Source: an uncultured Devosia sp.
GTDB lineage: Bacteria > Pseudomonadota > Alphaproteobacteria > Rhizobiales > Devosiaceae
Length of the DNA stretch: 9,526 nt
Assembly: GCA_946480655.1 (NCBI GenBank)
Contig: CAMLKN010000078.1
Span: 1 to 9,526 of the forward strand
Reading direction: 5' to 3'
Position 1 is the stretch's first letter; each line of letters starts with the position of its first letter. The position numbers were made by a program, and so were the translations under genes. The notes below the pieces were generated by a model. It did no database searches and had not been told where the DNA came from. It saw only the letters and a program-made list of their open reading frames with translations. Positions 1 through 6,158 of this stretch are shown here, piece by piece.

Positions 1-356
1 CTGATCATCCCGAATCCATTGGAAAACCGCAACTTTTCAAACGGTAGATGATTTGCCGGGCAGGACAAGGGGAAATGGCGCGGACCTGGGTGATTTTGCG
101 CGGAGATGGTGGGGGTCAACCAGCAAGTGCGGATATCGTTACAAACCCGAGGCCGTCCTCGCGCTTTACGCGAGGACCTCCGCCGACGAACGCCCAATCA
201 TTGTCGGGCGAGAGGCCTTCGGATCAGGTCCGAGGGCGGCGCGGTGGTTGGGGAGAACCTGCCGTCGACACGGCCTGCCATTCGAGCGTAGCTTCATGGC
301 CTTCTCACCTAAATTCGCTCCACGGGAGTGAACTAGCCTTTGGCACGGTTCGAAGC
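1..356. other. Non-coding stretch with a cluster of hairpins
   Basis: No convincing gene is visible here. The open frames crossing it have low-complexity Arg/Pro/Ser-rich translations, and the minus-strand one runs on into the porin gene in another frame. The stretch is rich in perfect or near-perfect inverted repeats: a 9-bp stem at 155-163/169-177, a 5-bp stem at 191-195/206-210, a 9-bp stem with one G-U pair at 215-223/229-237, and a 5-bp stem at 261-265/270-274. Four stems in about 120 bases could reflect a structured RNA or the leader of a gene beyond the window. I recognise no known RNA family, and GC richness alone could produce some of them. Confidence 0.4.
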
Positions 357-389
357 AAAAAAAGAAAGGCCCGCCGAAGCGGGCCTTTC
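357..389 (-). terminator. Rho-independent terminator of the porin gene
   Basis: Read on the minus strand, a perfect 11-bp stem (389-379 with 374-364) is closed over a TTCG tetraloop with a C-G closing pair. It is followed at once by seven T residues (363-357). The UUCG loop makes this an especially stable intrinsic terminator. It begins about 24 bases past the porin stop codon. There is no T tract on the plus-strand side, so it looks unidirectional. Confidence 0.92.
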
Positions 390-400
390 CGAAATCAGAG

Positions 401-416
401 GTAATCCGAGGATTAC
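401..416. repeat. Short inverted repeat overlapping the porin stop codon
   Basis: GTAATCC (401-407) and GGATTAC (410-416) are 7-base complementary arms separated by two bases, and they include the porin stop codon at 413-415. The loop is too tight for the full stem to form as RNA. It may only be a partial hairpin just ahead of the strong terminator, or chance. Confidence 0.35.
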
Positions 417-1816
417 TTGAATTCCTTGGCGGCCTTGAAGGTGACCTTGTAGGCGCCGGTCGAGTGGACCTGGCCCTTGATGGACGAGGTGAAACCACCG
501 CCCGGAGCCCAAGCCAGCTGAGCCGAACCGTAGAGGTCGGACTGAGTGGCGACGGCCTTGTTGGTGCTGTACATGCCGACTTCACCGGTGAGGGTGATGG
601 TCTCGGAGACAGCGGCAACGATCTGGGCAGCGATCTGGAGGGTTTCGTCGTTTGCAGCGGTGGTGTCTTCGTCGAACCAGCGAGCGCCGAGGTTCAGCTT
701 GACGCCTTCGGTGACGGTGGCACCGATGGAGCCGCCAGCGCCGAACTGCGACGGAGCAGCAGTGCCATCGCTGGCTTCAGCCGAGAGGGCGATCTCGAAG
801 ATGTCGAAGGTCGCCTTGGCCGAACCGAGGATGTTCCAGTAGGAGTTGGTCGAGGCAACGTCATAGCCATAAGCGCCAGCGCCGACGACGGTGAAGTTGT
901 CGAAGGTGCCGGTGAAGCCAGCGTGGAAGCCCCAGTTGTCGACGGAACCATCGAGGATACCAGCAACCAGACCCGTTGCATGAGCGGTGATGCCGTTGCC
1001 GGCATATTCGATCACGCCAACCAGGGTACCAGCCGAAGCGGCAGCGGTCTCAGCGGCAAAGCCGTTGTTGCCAGCCGAAGCGGTGGAGTCGAGGTTTTCG
1101 AGACCAGCCTTGAGGGTGACGCCGTCAGCAACCTGCGACACGACCTGGATGACGTGGCCGCCGGTCTTGATCGAGTCCTTCGGATACAGAACGCCGGTGT
1201 CGACGTTTTCCGAATTGAACAGGCCGAGGAAGTTCATCGGAACGTCGTCGCCGAAGTTCGCGATCGAGCCCTTCTTACCAGCCATGATGGTGGTGGTGTC
1301 GCCGATCGAGACATAGGCCTCGTCCACGATCCAGATACCGTTACCACCAGCAGCGCCACCGTTGGTAGCATCGCCGCCGATAGCTGCAACTTCATTCGTG
1401 GCAGTGTTGTGCGAGACGGACTTCAGCTTGATGACGGCAGCAGCAGGACCGAAGTCGCTCGAAGCGGTGCCAACAAACTTCAGCCACGACTCAACCTTCG
1501 AGTCCCACTCGTTGTCGAGAGCGCCAACGGCATCATTGTCCGGGATCGAGACGTTGTCACCAGTGGACGGGGGAACCGGGCTACCAGCATTGGTGAACAC
1601 GGACCAAGCGGAACCGTTGTAGTCACCCCAGTTGAATTCGTACGAGACCGAACCGGTGATCTGCAGGCAGTTGTCCGAGGACGAGATGGTCAGGCCGGAG
1701 ATGCCGAGCGAGTCGCACACGTCGAGCGAGGTGAGGACGCCCAGGTCGGCAGCGAAGCCAGCGGTCGAGAGACCAGCGGCGGCAACAGAACCGAGGATAA
1801 GGCTCTTGAGTTTCAT
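413..1816 (-). CDS. Alphaproteobacterial outer-membrane porin
   Basis: This 467-residue outer-membrane beta-barrel porin allows passive diffusion of small hydrophilic solutes. The start at 1816 was chosen over an in-frame ATG at 1840 because GGAGGT (1828-1823) lies six bases upstream of 1816, and the protein then opens with a classical signal peptide: basic MKLK, a hydrophobic Ala/Gly/Leu core, and GFA-A cleavage near residues 22-23. Just after cleavage comes the pattern typical of alphaproteobacterial (Porin_2) porins, two cysteines about 16 residues apart (Cys34, Cys50) followed by a first strand of the type LQITGSVSYEF. The rest alternates polar and hydrophobic residues, rich in Gly, Ala, Thr and Asn, as barrels are. 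The chain ends in EFK, so the usual C-terminal aromatic residue is penultimate. It is a single-gene transcript with a strong terminator and a long leader, consistent with high expression. Substrate specificity cannot be read. Confidence 0.9.
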   Translation of the reverse strand: MKLKSLILGSVAAAGLSTAGFAADLGVLTSLDVCDSLGISGLTISSSDNCLQITGSVSYEFNWGDYNGSAWSVFTNAGSPVPPSTGDNVSIPDNDAVGALDNEWDSKVESWLKFVGTASSDFGPAAAVIKLKSVSHNTATNEVAAIGGDATNGGAAGGNGIWIVDEAYVSIGDTTTIMAGKKGSIANFGDDVPMNFLGLFNSENVDTGVLYPKDSIKTGGHVIQVVSQVADGVTLKAGLENLDSTASAGNNGFAAETAAASAGTLVGVIEYAGNGITAHATGLVAGILDGSVDNWGFHAGFTGTFDNFTVVGAGAYGYDVASTNSYWNILGSAKATFDIFEIALSAEASDGTAAPSQFGAGGSIGATVTEGVKLNLGARWFDEDTTAANDETLQIAAQIVAAVSETITLTGEVGMYSTNKAVATQSDLYGSAQLAWAPGGGFTSSIKGQVHSTGAYKVTFKAAKEFK

Positions 1817-1822
1817 TAATTG

Positions 1823-1828
1823 ACCTCC
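1823..1828 (-). promoter_or_regulatory. Porin ribosome binding site
   Basis: GGAGGT on the minus strand lies six bases before the ATG at 1816. It decides the start in favour of 1816, because the upstream in-frame ATG at 1840 would place this site inside the coding region and put extra residues before the signal peptide. Confidence 0.85.
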
Positions 1829-1862
1829 AAAGTCAGTCATTCTTTGTGCCGGTTACCCAGCG

Positions 1863-1928
1863 GTTTGTCGAAACGCGACCACACTATTCGTGGTGCAGTG
1901 TGTTGCCGTCGCGTTGCGACCGACAAAC
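1863..1928 (-). repeat. Long three-part inverted repeat in the porin leader
   Basis: Three nested complementary pairs share one axis. GTTTGTCG (1863-1870) pairs with CGACAAAC (1921-1928); AACGCGAC (1872-1879) pairs with GTCGCGTT (1908-1915); CACACT (1880-1885) pairs with AGTGTG (1897-1902). That gives 22 base pairs broken by one single-base bulge and two five-base bulges, around an 11-base apical loop. It lies 46 bases upstream of the porin ATG and so probably falls in its 5' untranslated RNA. It could be a stability element, a target for RNA-based control, or a protein-binding site in DNA. Confidence 0.65.
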
Positions 1929-1955
1929 GATCCCATGCATGGATTCGCAAGACCC

Positions 1956-1983
1956 ACTCTACGCATGCAAACTTTGGACGCAA
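1956..1983 (-). promoter_or_regulatory. Possible porin promoter (weak match)
   Basis: On the minus strand, TTGCGT (1983-1978) and TAGAGT (1961-1956) are separated by 16 bases. The -35 matches the sigma-70 consensus at three of six positions and the -10 at four of six. Transcription from here would give a leader of about 130 bases that contains the long inverted repeat. Other placements are possible. Confidence 0.3.
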
Positions 1984-2207
1984 TCGCGGCAAGCCGGTTT
2001 TGGGGCTGACACAATCTGGTTGCGCCCGTGTTGTTGCAGATTCAGCACACAGTTCGAAACGGACTGTTAAGCCCCCTGAAGATTTCGTTAAAATTGCCCG
2101 TATCGAGGCCTTTGCCGGGCGTGGCCCGCCATGGCACTGGCTGACGCCAGAGAGAAGAAACGACGCCAACCAAATGCCCAAATCGCGGCACGGAGACGGC
2201 ACAAACA

Positions 2208-2212
2208 AGGAG
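2208..2212 (+). promoter_or_regulatory. Ribosome binding site fixing a TTG start
   Basis: AGGAG lies seven bases ahead of the TTG at 2220. No in-frame ATG or GTG is better placed: the GTG at 2224 is out of frame. This supports TTG as the start codon of the dehydrogenase. Confidence 0.75.
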
Positions 2213-2219
2213 AGAGGCT

Positions 2220-2960
2220 TTGGGTGAGGGCAGAATCGCGGTGGTGACGGGTGGCACGTCAGGCATAGGCCTGGCGGTGGCGCGGGGGCTCAAGGACGAT
2301 GGCTGGCAGGTGATGATCTGCGGACGCCGGACGGCGCTGGTCGAGGATGTGACCCGCCAGCATGGCATCGACGGCGTCAGCTGCGACGTGACCGACCCGG
2401 CTTCGGTAGCGTCCCTGTTTTCCACTGTCCGCGAGCGACATGGAAGGCTGGACCTGGTGTTCAACAATGCCGGACGGTTTGCGCCGGCCAAGGTGTTCGG
2501 CGATCTCGAGGTGGAAACCTGGCGCGAGATGATCGACACCAATCTCAATGGCGCCTTCTATGTGGCGCGCGAGGCCTTCCGGATGATGCGGGCGCAATCC
2601 CCGCAGGGTGGGCGGATCATCAACAATGGCTCGATCTCGGCCTATGTGCCGCGCCCGCAGGCCGCCAGCTATACGACAAGCAAGCATGCGATCACCGGAT
2701 TGACCAAGGCGATTTCGCTCGATGGACGCGCCTTCAACATTGCCTGCGGGCAGATCGATATCGGCAATGCGGCGACGGATATGACCAGTGGCATGAGTTC
2801 GGGCTCGCTGCAGGCCAATGGCACGATGATGCCGGAACCGACCTTCGACGTGGCCCATGTGGTGGACGCCATCCGCTATATGGCCGGGCTGCCGCTCAAT
2901 GCCAATGTACAGTTCATGACGGTGATGGCGACGACCATGCCCTATATCGGGCGCGGCTAG
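2220..2960 (+). CDS. Short-chain dehydrogenase/reductase (SDR)
   Basis: This 246-residue classical SDR is a soluble NAD(P)-dependent oxidoreductase of the usual family length (about 250). The nucleotide-binding motif TGGTSGIG is at residues 10-17, Arg36-Arg37 follows strand 2 (hinting at NADPH preference, an inference), NNAG is at 82-85, and the catalytic residues appear as Ser138, Tyr151 and Lys155 in the standard YxxxK arrangement. The start is TTG, supported by AGGAG seven bases upstream. The substrate cannot be assigned. The C-terminal part lacks the usual PG turn after the YxxxK helix and reads CGQIDIGNAATDM, as in SDRs annotated generically. It is transcribed alone, with a 403-base gap before it, and its stop codon is one base from the nagA stop on the other strand. 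Nothing ties it to amino-sugar metabolism beyond position. Confidence 0.88.
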   Translation: MGEGRIAVVTGGTSGIGLAVARGLKDDGWQVMICGRRTALVEDVTRQHGIDGVSCDVTDPASVASLFSTVRERHGRLDLVFNNAGRFAPAKVFGDLEVETWREMIDTNLNGAFYVAREAFRMMRAQSPQGGRIINNGSISAYVPRPQAASYTTSKHAITGLTKAISLDGRAFNIACGQIDIGNAATDMTSGMSSGSLQANGTMMPEPTFDVAHVVDAIRYMAGLPLNANVQFMTVMATTMPYIGRG

Positions 2961-2961
2961 C

Positions 2962-4122
2962 TCAGGCTTTCCACACCCTGCTGCCAGCAATCCACGTCGA
3001 CTGCACCTGCCGGTCCTCCGACAGATGCACGAAGCTGGCTTGGGCCGACGGACGGAGGTGGCCCAGCGTCGCCTCCATACCGATGGCGCGGGCCGGATAG
3101 AGCGAGGCCATGCGGAAGGCTTCGGCGGGGTCGAGACCGATGGCGTCGATCATGAAGTTGACGGCATCGATCATGTCGAGATCGGCACCGGCCAGGGTGC
3201 CGTCGGCAAGGCGCAGGGCGCCGTTGGCGCGGGTAACCGTGCGGCCATTGAGCTCGAAGCTGGTGAGGTCGGTTCCAGTCTGCGACATGGCGTCGGTGAC
3301 GAGGAATATCTGCCCCTGCCCCCGCTTGGCCCGCAAGGCCACGCCGATGGCAGCGGGATGGACATGGATGCCATCGGCAATGAGGCCGGCCGTGACCTCG
3401 GGGCGCGCCAGTGCTGCGCCCACCACACCGGGCTCGCGATTGCCCAACTGGCTCATGGCATTGAACAGGTGCGTCACCATGCTGGCGCCAGCGTCGAAGG
3501 CGGCATTGGCCTCGGCATAGGTGGCGTCCGAATGCCCGATGCTCACCACGGCCCCGGCGTCCACCAGCGCAGCGATCTGCGCCGGGGGCACGGTTTCGGC
3601 GGCCACGGTGCAGATCAGGTTGGGCAGGGTTCGCGCTGCGCCGGTGAGGCGCGCCAGGTCGTCGGCGTCCATGGGGCGAATGAGGGAGGGATCATGCGTA
3701 CCCTTGCGGGCAAGCGACAGGTGCGGGCCTTCCAGATGCAGACCGATGAAGCCGGGAACGCGGGCGTCGGCAGCGGCAGTTCCGGCCGCGATGGCCTGGT
3801 CGTTGATCGCGGCTGTGTCGGTGATCAGCGTCGGCAGCAGCGCCGTCGTTCCGAACTGTGCATGAGCGGCGCAAATGGTGCGGATGGATTCAAGCGTCGG
3901 TGCGTTGTTGAACAGCACGCCGCCCCCGCCATTGACCTGGAGGTCGACGAAGCCGGGAACCAGCGTGCCGCCATCGAGCGCCATACGTTCGGCATGCGCG
4001 GGGACGGCTGCGGCCGGCACGATGCCGGCGACATAGCCGAACTCGATCAGCAGGGCGGCATCGTCATGCCAGTCCTCGCCGTCGAAAATACGGGCGCCGG
4101 AAACTGCCGTCAGGTCGCTCAT
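2962..4122 (-). CDS. nagA: N-acetylglucosamine-6-phosphate deacetylase
   Basis: This 386-residue cytoplasmic amidohydrolase removes acetate from GlcNAc-6-phosphate to give GlcN-6-phosphate. The family signatures are all present and in order: LVPGFVDLQVNGGGG at 54-68 (with the Gln-Asn pair typical of single-metal NagA in place of HxH), HLEGP at 129-133 with metal ligand Glu131, GHSDA with His197, THLFNAM with His218, DGIHVHP at 250-256, and LVTDAM with catalytic Asp277. The length is normal for NagA (about 380). The ATG overlaps the stop of the upstream deaminase gene by four bases (ATGA), indicating translational coupling, so it is the last gene of the GntR-deaminase-nagA operon. Its product feeds the deaminase next door. 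No terminator is visible after it, because the convergent SDR gene starts one base away. Confidence 0.95.
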   Translation of the reverse strand: MSDLTAVSGARIFDGEDWHDDAALLIEFGYVAGIVPAAAVPAHAERMALDGGTLVPGFVDLQVNGGGGVLFNNAPTLESIRTICAAHAQFGTTALLPTLITDTAAINDQAIAAGTAAADARVPGFIGLHLEGPHLSLARKGTHDPSLIRPMDADDLARLTGAARTLPNLICTVAAETVPPAQIAALVDAGAVVSIGHSDATYAEANAAFDAGASMVTHLFNAMSQLGNREPGVVGAALARPEVTAGLIADGIHVHPAAIGVALRAKRGQGQIFLVTDAMSQTGTDLTSFELNGRTVTRANGALRLADGTLAGADLDMIDAVNFMIDAIGLDPAEAFRMASLYPARAIGMEATLGHLRPSAQASFVHLSEDRQVQSTWIAGSRVWKA

Positions 4123-5147
4123 ACCGTCTCTGTCACCTTCTTGAGGGCCGGCGGTACGTCGGGGTTGAGACCGCGATGGCGCGAGAGCGCCTCGACGAAG
4201 CCATAGAAGGAGACGATCAAAGCGAGCGGGTCCGTGATCGGATGGCCGGTGGCGGCGAAGGGGAGAGCCTTGGCCGGGCCCGGCCGGTCGCTGGTGAGGA
4301 AGGCCTTGGCCCCCTGCCCGGCCAGCTTGTGCGCCATGTCGGCAACCGAGGCTTCGGCGGCATCGCGGGCAGCCAGGCCCAGCACGGGATAGCCCGGCGT
4401 CACGATGGCGACGGGACCATGCATGACTTCGGCGGCACTATAGGATTCGGCCTGGATATTGCAGGTTTCCTTGAATTTCAGGGCCGCCTCGTTGGCGATT
4501 GCGAAACCGGGGCCACGGCCCAGTACATAAAGAGCGTTGTGGCCATCGAGGGCGCCGACCATCTCCGACCAGTCACAGGCAACGGCGCGGGCGAGGCTTT
4601 CCGGCAGAGCAGCGACGGCGCGGCCGAGATCGGCGTCGCCGCTCCAGCGGGCCAGCAGGGACAGGCCAGCGACGACCGAGGTGACGAAGGTCTTGGTGGC
4701 AGCGACGCTCTTTTCCGGCCCGCAGCGCAGGTCGATGGTGAAGTCGCTGGCCTCGGCCAGGGGCGATCCGGCTGTATTGGTAATGGCGATGGTGGTGGCA
4801 CCGCTGCGGCGGGCGGACTGGGCCATGCCGACAATGTCCGGGCTCTTGCCGGACTGCGAGATGGCGATGGCGGCGGCGCGGTCGAGGCGCAGATCCTTGC
4901 CGTAGATGGACGCGATCGACGGACCCACGGACGCGACCGGAATGCCCAGGACAAGTTCGATGGCGTACTTCAGATAGGCGCTGGCGTGGTCCGAGGAGCC
5001 ACGCGCCACGGTGACGACAAGTGCCGGATCAAGGTCGCGCAGACCCGTCGCAGCGTCGTCGAGCACCGAAGCCGATCCATCAAGGAAGCCAGCAACCACC
5101 TGGGGGATCTGATCAACTTCCTGGCGCATGAAAGTCTGGTCGGTCAC
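4119..5147 (-). CDS. SIS-domain glucosamine-6-phosphate deaminase (NagB-II/AgaS type)
   Basis: The 342-residue protein has two SIS (sugar isomerase) domains at about 35-170 and 195-335 and resembles the isomerase half of GlmS without the N-terminal glutaminase domain. Such proteins beside nagA convert GlcN-6-P to fructose-6-P and ammonia. Visible motifs are ARGSSDHA at 48-55, SQSGKSPD at 97-104 (phosphate-binding loop), ATKTF at 150-154, ALKFKET with Glu227, and AESYSAAEVMHGP at 233-245 with His243. The C-terminal tail ALKKVTETV matches the GlmS tail carrying the essential lysine (here Lys336 or Lys337). The start is GTG, with a four-base overlap (GTGA) with the end of the GntR gene. The classical unrelated NagB fold is not used. 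A role in galactosamine-6-P metabolism (AgaS) cannot be excluded, but NagA and MurQ as neighbours favour glucosamine. Confidence 0.88.
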   Translation of the reverse strand: MTDQTFMRQEVDQIPQVVAGFLDGSASVLDDAATGLRDLDPALVVTVARGSSDHASAYLKYAIELVLGIPVASVGPSIASIYGKDLRLDRAAAIAISQSGKSPDIVGMAQSARRSGATTIAITNTAGSPLAEASDFTIDLRCGPEKSVAATKTFVTSVVAGLSLLARWSGDADLGRAVAALPESLARAVACDWSEMVGALDGHNALYVLGRGPGFAIANEAALKFKETCNIQAESYSAAEVMHGPVAIVTPGYPVLGLAARDAAEASVADMAHKLAGQGAKAFLTSDRPGPAKALPFAATGHPITDPLALIVSFYGFVEALSRHRGLNPDVPPALKKVTETV

Positions 5148-5929
5148 GTCTTGCGGGCTCCATTGGTAACATCGCCCAGACGCAACTCGGCGACGAAGTC
5201 GTAGGTGTCGCCCCGATAGATGGAGCGGGTGAATTCGATGACGCGGCCGGTGCCGAGATAGGAAATGCGCTCGATATGCAGTCCGGCGGAGCCCACCGGA
5301 ACCTGCAGCAGATGCGCATCATCTCCCCCGATATTGGCCGCGCGAATGCGCTGGATGGCGCGGACCGGGCGAGCGCTGGAAGCTTCGAGATGCTTGTAGA
5401 GAGAGTCCTTGATGGCCCCGGGATCAGGAAGGATCTCTGCCGAAAGGCTTGCGCGTTCAATCGCCAGAGGCATGTCGCCAGTAAGGCGCAGACGGGAGAT
5501 GCGCGCCACGCGCTCGCCCGCCCCCAAGCCCAGAATGATGGTTTCCTCCGGCGAGGGTATGTAGAGTCCACGCTCCAGCCATTCGGCGCGCACGGCCATG
5601 CCGCGCCGTGCCATATCCTCGGTAAAGGAAGTCAACTGGGACAGCGATTGTTCGACGCGCTGCGTCTCGGGCGCCACGAACGTGCCTGAGCCGTGCCGCT
5701 GCACCAGCACACCTTCCTGGACGAGCTGCTGGACAGCCTTGCGCACGGTCACGCGCGAAACGTCCGCGCGCTGGGCAAGATCGCGTTCGGATGGCAAGGC
5801 ATCGCCGGGGTTGATAAGCCCGCGCTTTATGGCATCTTCTAGCCAGCGTTTGAGCTGAAGGTAGAGCGGGCCGCCGATTGGCAGAACCACCGCACCGTCG
5901 CCAAAGATGTTGCCGGACTGTTCAGTCAC
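5144..5929 (-). CDS. GntR/HutC-family regulator of amino-sugar genes
   Basis: This is a 261-residue transcription factor. The N-terminal winged helix-turn-helix is at about 21-87 (PLYLQLKRWLEDAI, LPSERDLAQ, VSRVTVRKAVQQL, then the wing GVLVQRHGSGTFV). The UTRA ligand-binding domain follows at about 100-250, with ERxSYLGTGRVIEFTRSIYRGDTYDF as the typical late strand region. Family members in nag operons (NagR, DasR) bind phosphorylated amino sugars and release DNA. The GTG start at 5929 was chosen because AGGAGG lies four bases upstream. A longer frame back to 6088 would cross the predicted promoter. It is first in the operon with the deaminase and nagA, overlapping the former by four bases, and divergent from murQ. 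Candidate operators over both promoters suggest autorepression and repression of murQ (inference). Confidence 0.9.
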   Translation of the reverse strand: MTEQSGNIFGDGAVVLPIGGPLYLQLKRWLEDAIKRGLINPGDALPSERDLAQRADVSRVTVRKAVQQLVQEGVLVQRHGSGTFVAPETQRVEQSLSQLTSFTEDMARRGMAVRAEWLERGLYIPSPEETIILGLGAGERVARISRLRLTGDMPLAIERASLSAEILPDPGAIKDSLYKHLEASSARPVRAIQRIRAANIGGDDAHLLQVPVGSAGLHIERISYLGTGRVIEFTRSIYRGDTYDFVAELRLGDVTNGARKT

Positions 5930-5933
5930 ACGT

Positions 5934-5939
5934 CCTCCT
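5934..5939 (-). promoter_or_regulatory. Ribosome binding site for the GntR regulator
   Basis: AGGAGG on the minus strand lies four bases before the GTG at 5929. The spacing is slightly short, but no other in-frame start nearby has a comparable site. The ATG at 5950 has none. Confidence 0.65.
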
Positions 5940-5993
5940 AGACCGCCCATTCGCCGGGCCGGCAGGCCAGATGCGGCAGAACCGCTCGGGCAC

Positions 5994-6021
5994 ATAATAC
6001 CAATAAAATACCATTTACCAA
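5994..6021 (-). promoter_or_regulatory. Predicted promoter of the GntR-deaminase-nagA operon
   Basis: On the minus strand, TTGGTA (6021-6016) and TATTAT (5999-5994) are separated by 16 bases. They match the sigma-70 consensus at four of six and five of six positions. The candidate operator at 5995-6013 covers the spacer and -10, which is the arrangement expected for repression. Confidence 0.55.
5995..6013 (-). promoter_or_regulatory. Candidate GntR operator, operon side
   Basis: Read on the minus strand the site is TGGTATTTTATTGGTATTA. It contains TGGTAT twice, 11 bases apart, about one helical turn. A third TGGTA begins seven bases upstream (6020-6016). It matches 16 of 19 positions of the site at 6121-6139 in inverted orientation, and it overlaps the predicted -10 element. 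Binding by the GntR protein encoded next to it is inferred. Confidence 0.6.
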
Positions 6022-6098
6022 GCCCCCTTGTGGGAAACCAAGCGCTTCCCGGCCATCCCGCTGTGGATATTGCGCTTTTGCAAATCACAAACTATCCC

Positions 6099-6129
6099 TT
6101 GACCCGATGCCGGCCCGAAGTGGTATTTT
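6099..6129 (+). promoter_or_regulatory. Predicted murQ promoter (approximate)
   Basis: TTGACC at 6099-6104 matches the sigma-70 -35 consensus at five of six positions. The -10 is less clear: GGTATT (6122-6127, spacer 17) or TATTTT (6124-6129, spacer 19). Either would lie inside the candidate operator at 6121-6139. The implied leader to the ATG at 6159 is short. Confidence 0.45.
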
Positions 6130-6139
6130 TTTGGCATCA
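6121..6139 (+). promoter_or_regulatory. Candidate GntR operator, murQ side
   Basis: TGGTATTTTTTTGGCATCA is the inverted-orientation partner of the site at 5995-6013. The two TGG half-elements are again 11 bases apart. The site lies 19 bases upstream of the murQ ATG, over the likely -10, so a bound repressor would block initiation. Confidence 0.6.
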
Positions 6140-6158
6140 TGTTCCGAGGGAGCAACCC

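Noticed and set aside
224..232. Resemblance of TCAGGTCCG to the conserved loop of bacterial SRP RNA
   Set aside because: Only nine bases match. The following GGAAGGAAGCAGCC-type sequence and the flanking helix are absent.
464..1819. A 451-codon open frame antisense to the porin gene
   Set aside because: The porin strand has a signal peptide, family motifs, ribosome site and terminator. The antisense frame is Asp/Gly/Val-rich with no recognisable domain, a by-product of GC-biased codons.
2116..2128. Hairpin CGGGC-GTG-GCCCG ahead of the SDR gene
   Set aside because: A five-base GC stem with no T tract in GC-rich DNA is likely chance, and it has no clear role as terminator or attenuator.
1837..2208. 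A 123-codon minus-strand frame upstream of the porin
   Set aside because: It lies over the leader hairpin and the presumed promoter, shows no domain, and has codon use unlike the neighbouring genes.
3025..5204. Long plus-strand frames (393 and 342 codons) antisense to nagA and the deaminase
   Set aside because: Translations are low-complexity Gly/Arg/His-rich with no motifs, while the minus strand encodes clear NagA and SIS proteins.
5930..6088. N-terminal extension of the GntR regulator back to 6088
   Set aside because: The extra residues resemble no domain and span the predicted promoter and operator. GTG 5929 has AGGAGG upstream.
5907..6158. N-terminal extension of MurQ back to 5907
   Set aside because: It would cover the GntR promoter and both candidate operators. 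The ATG at 6159 has a good ribosome site and gives normal MurQ length.
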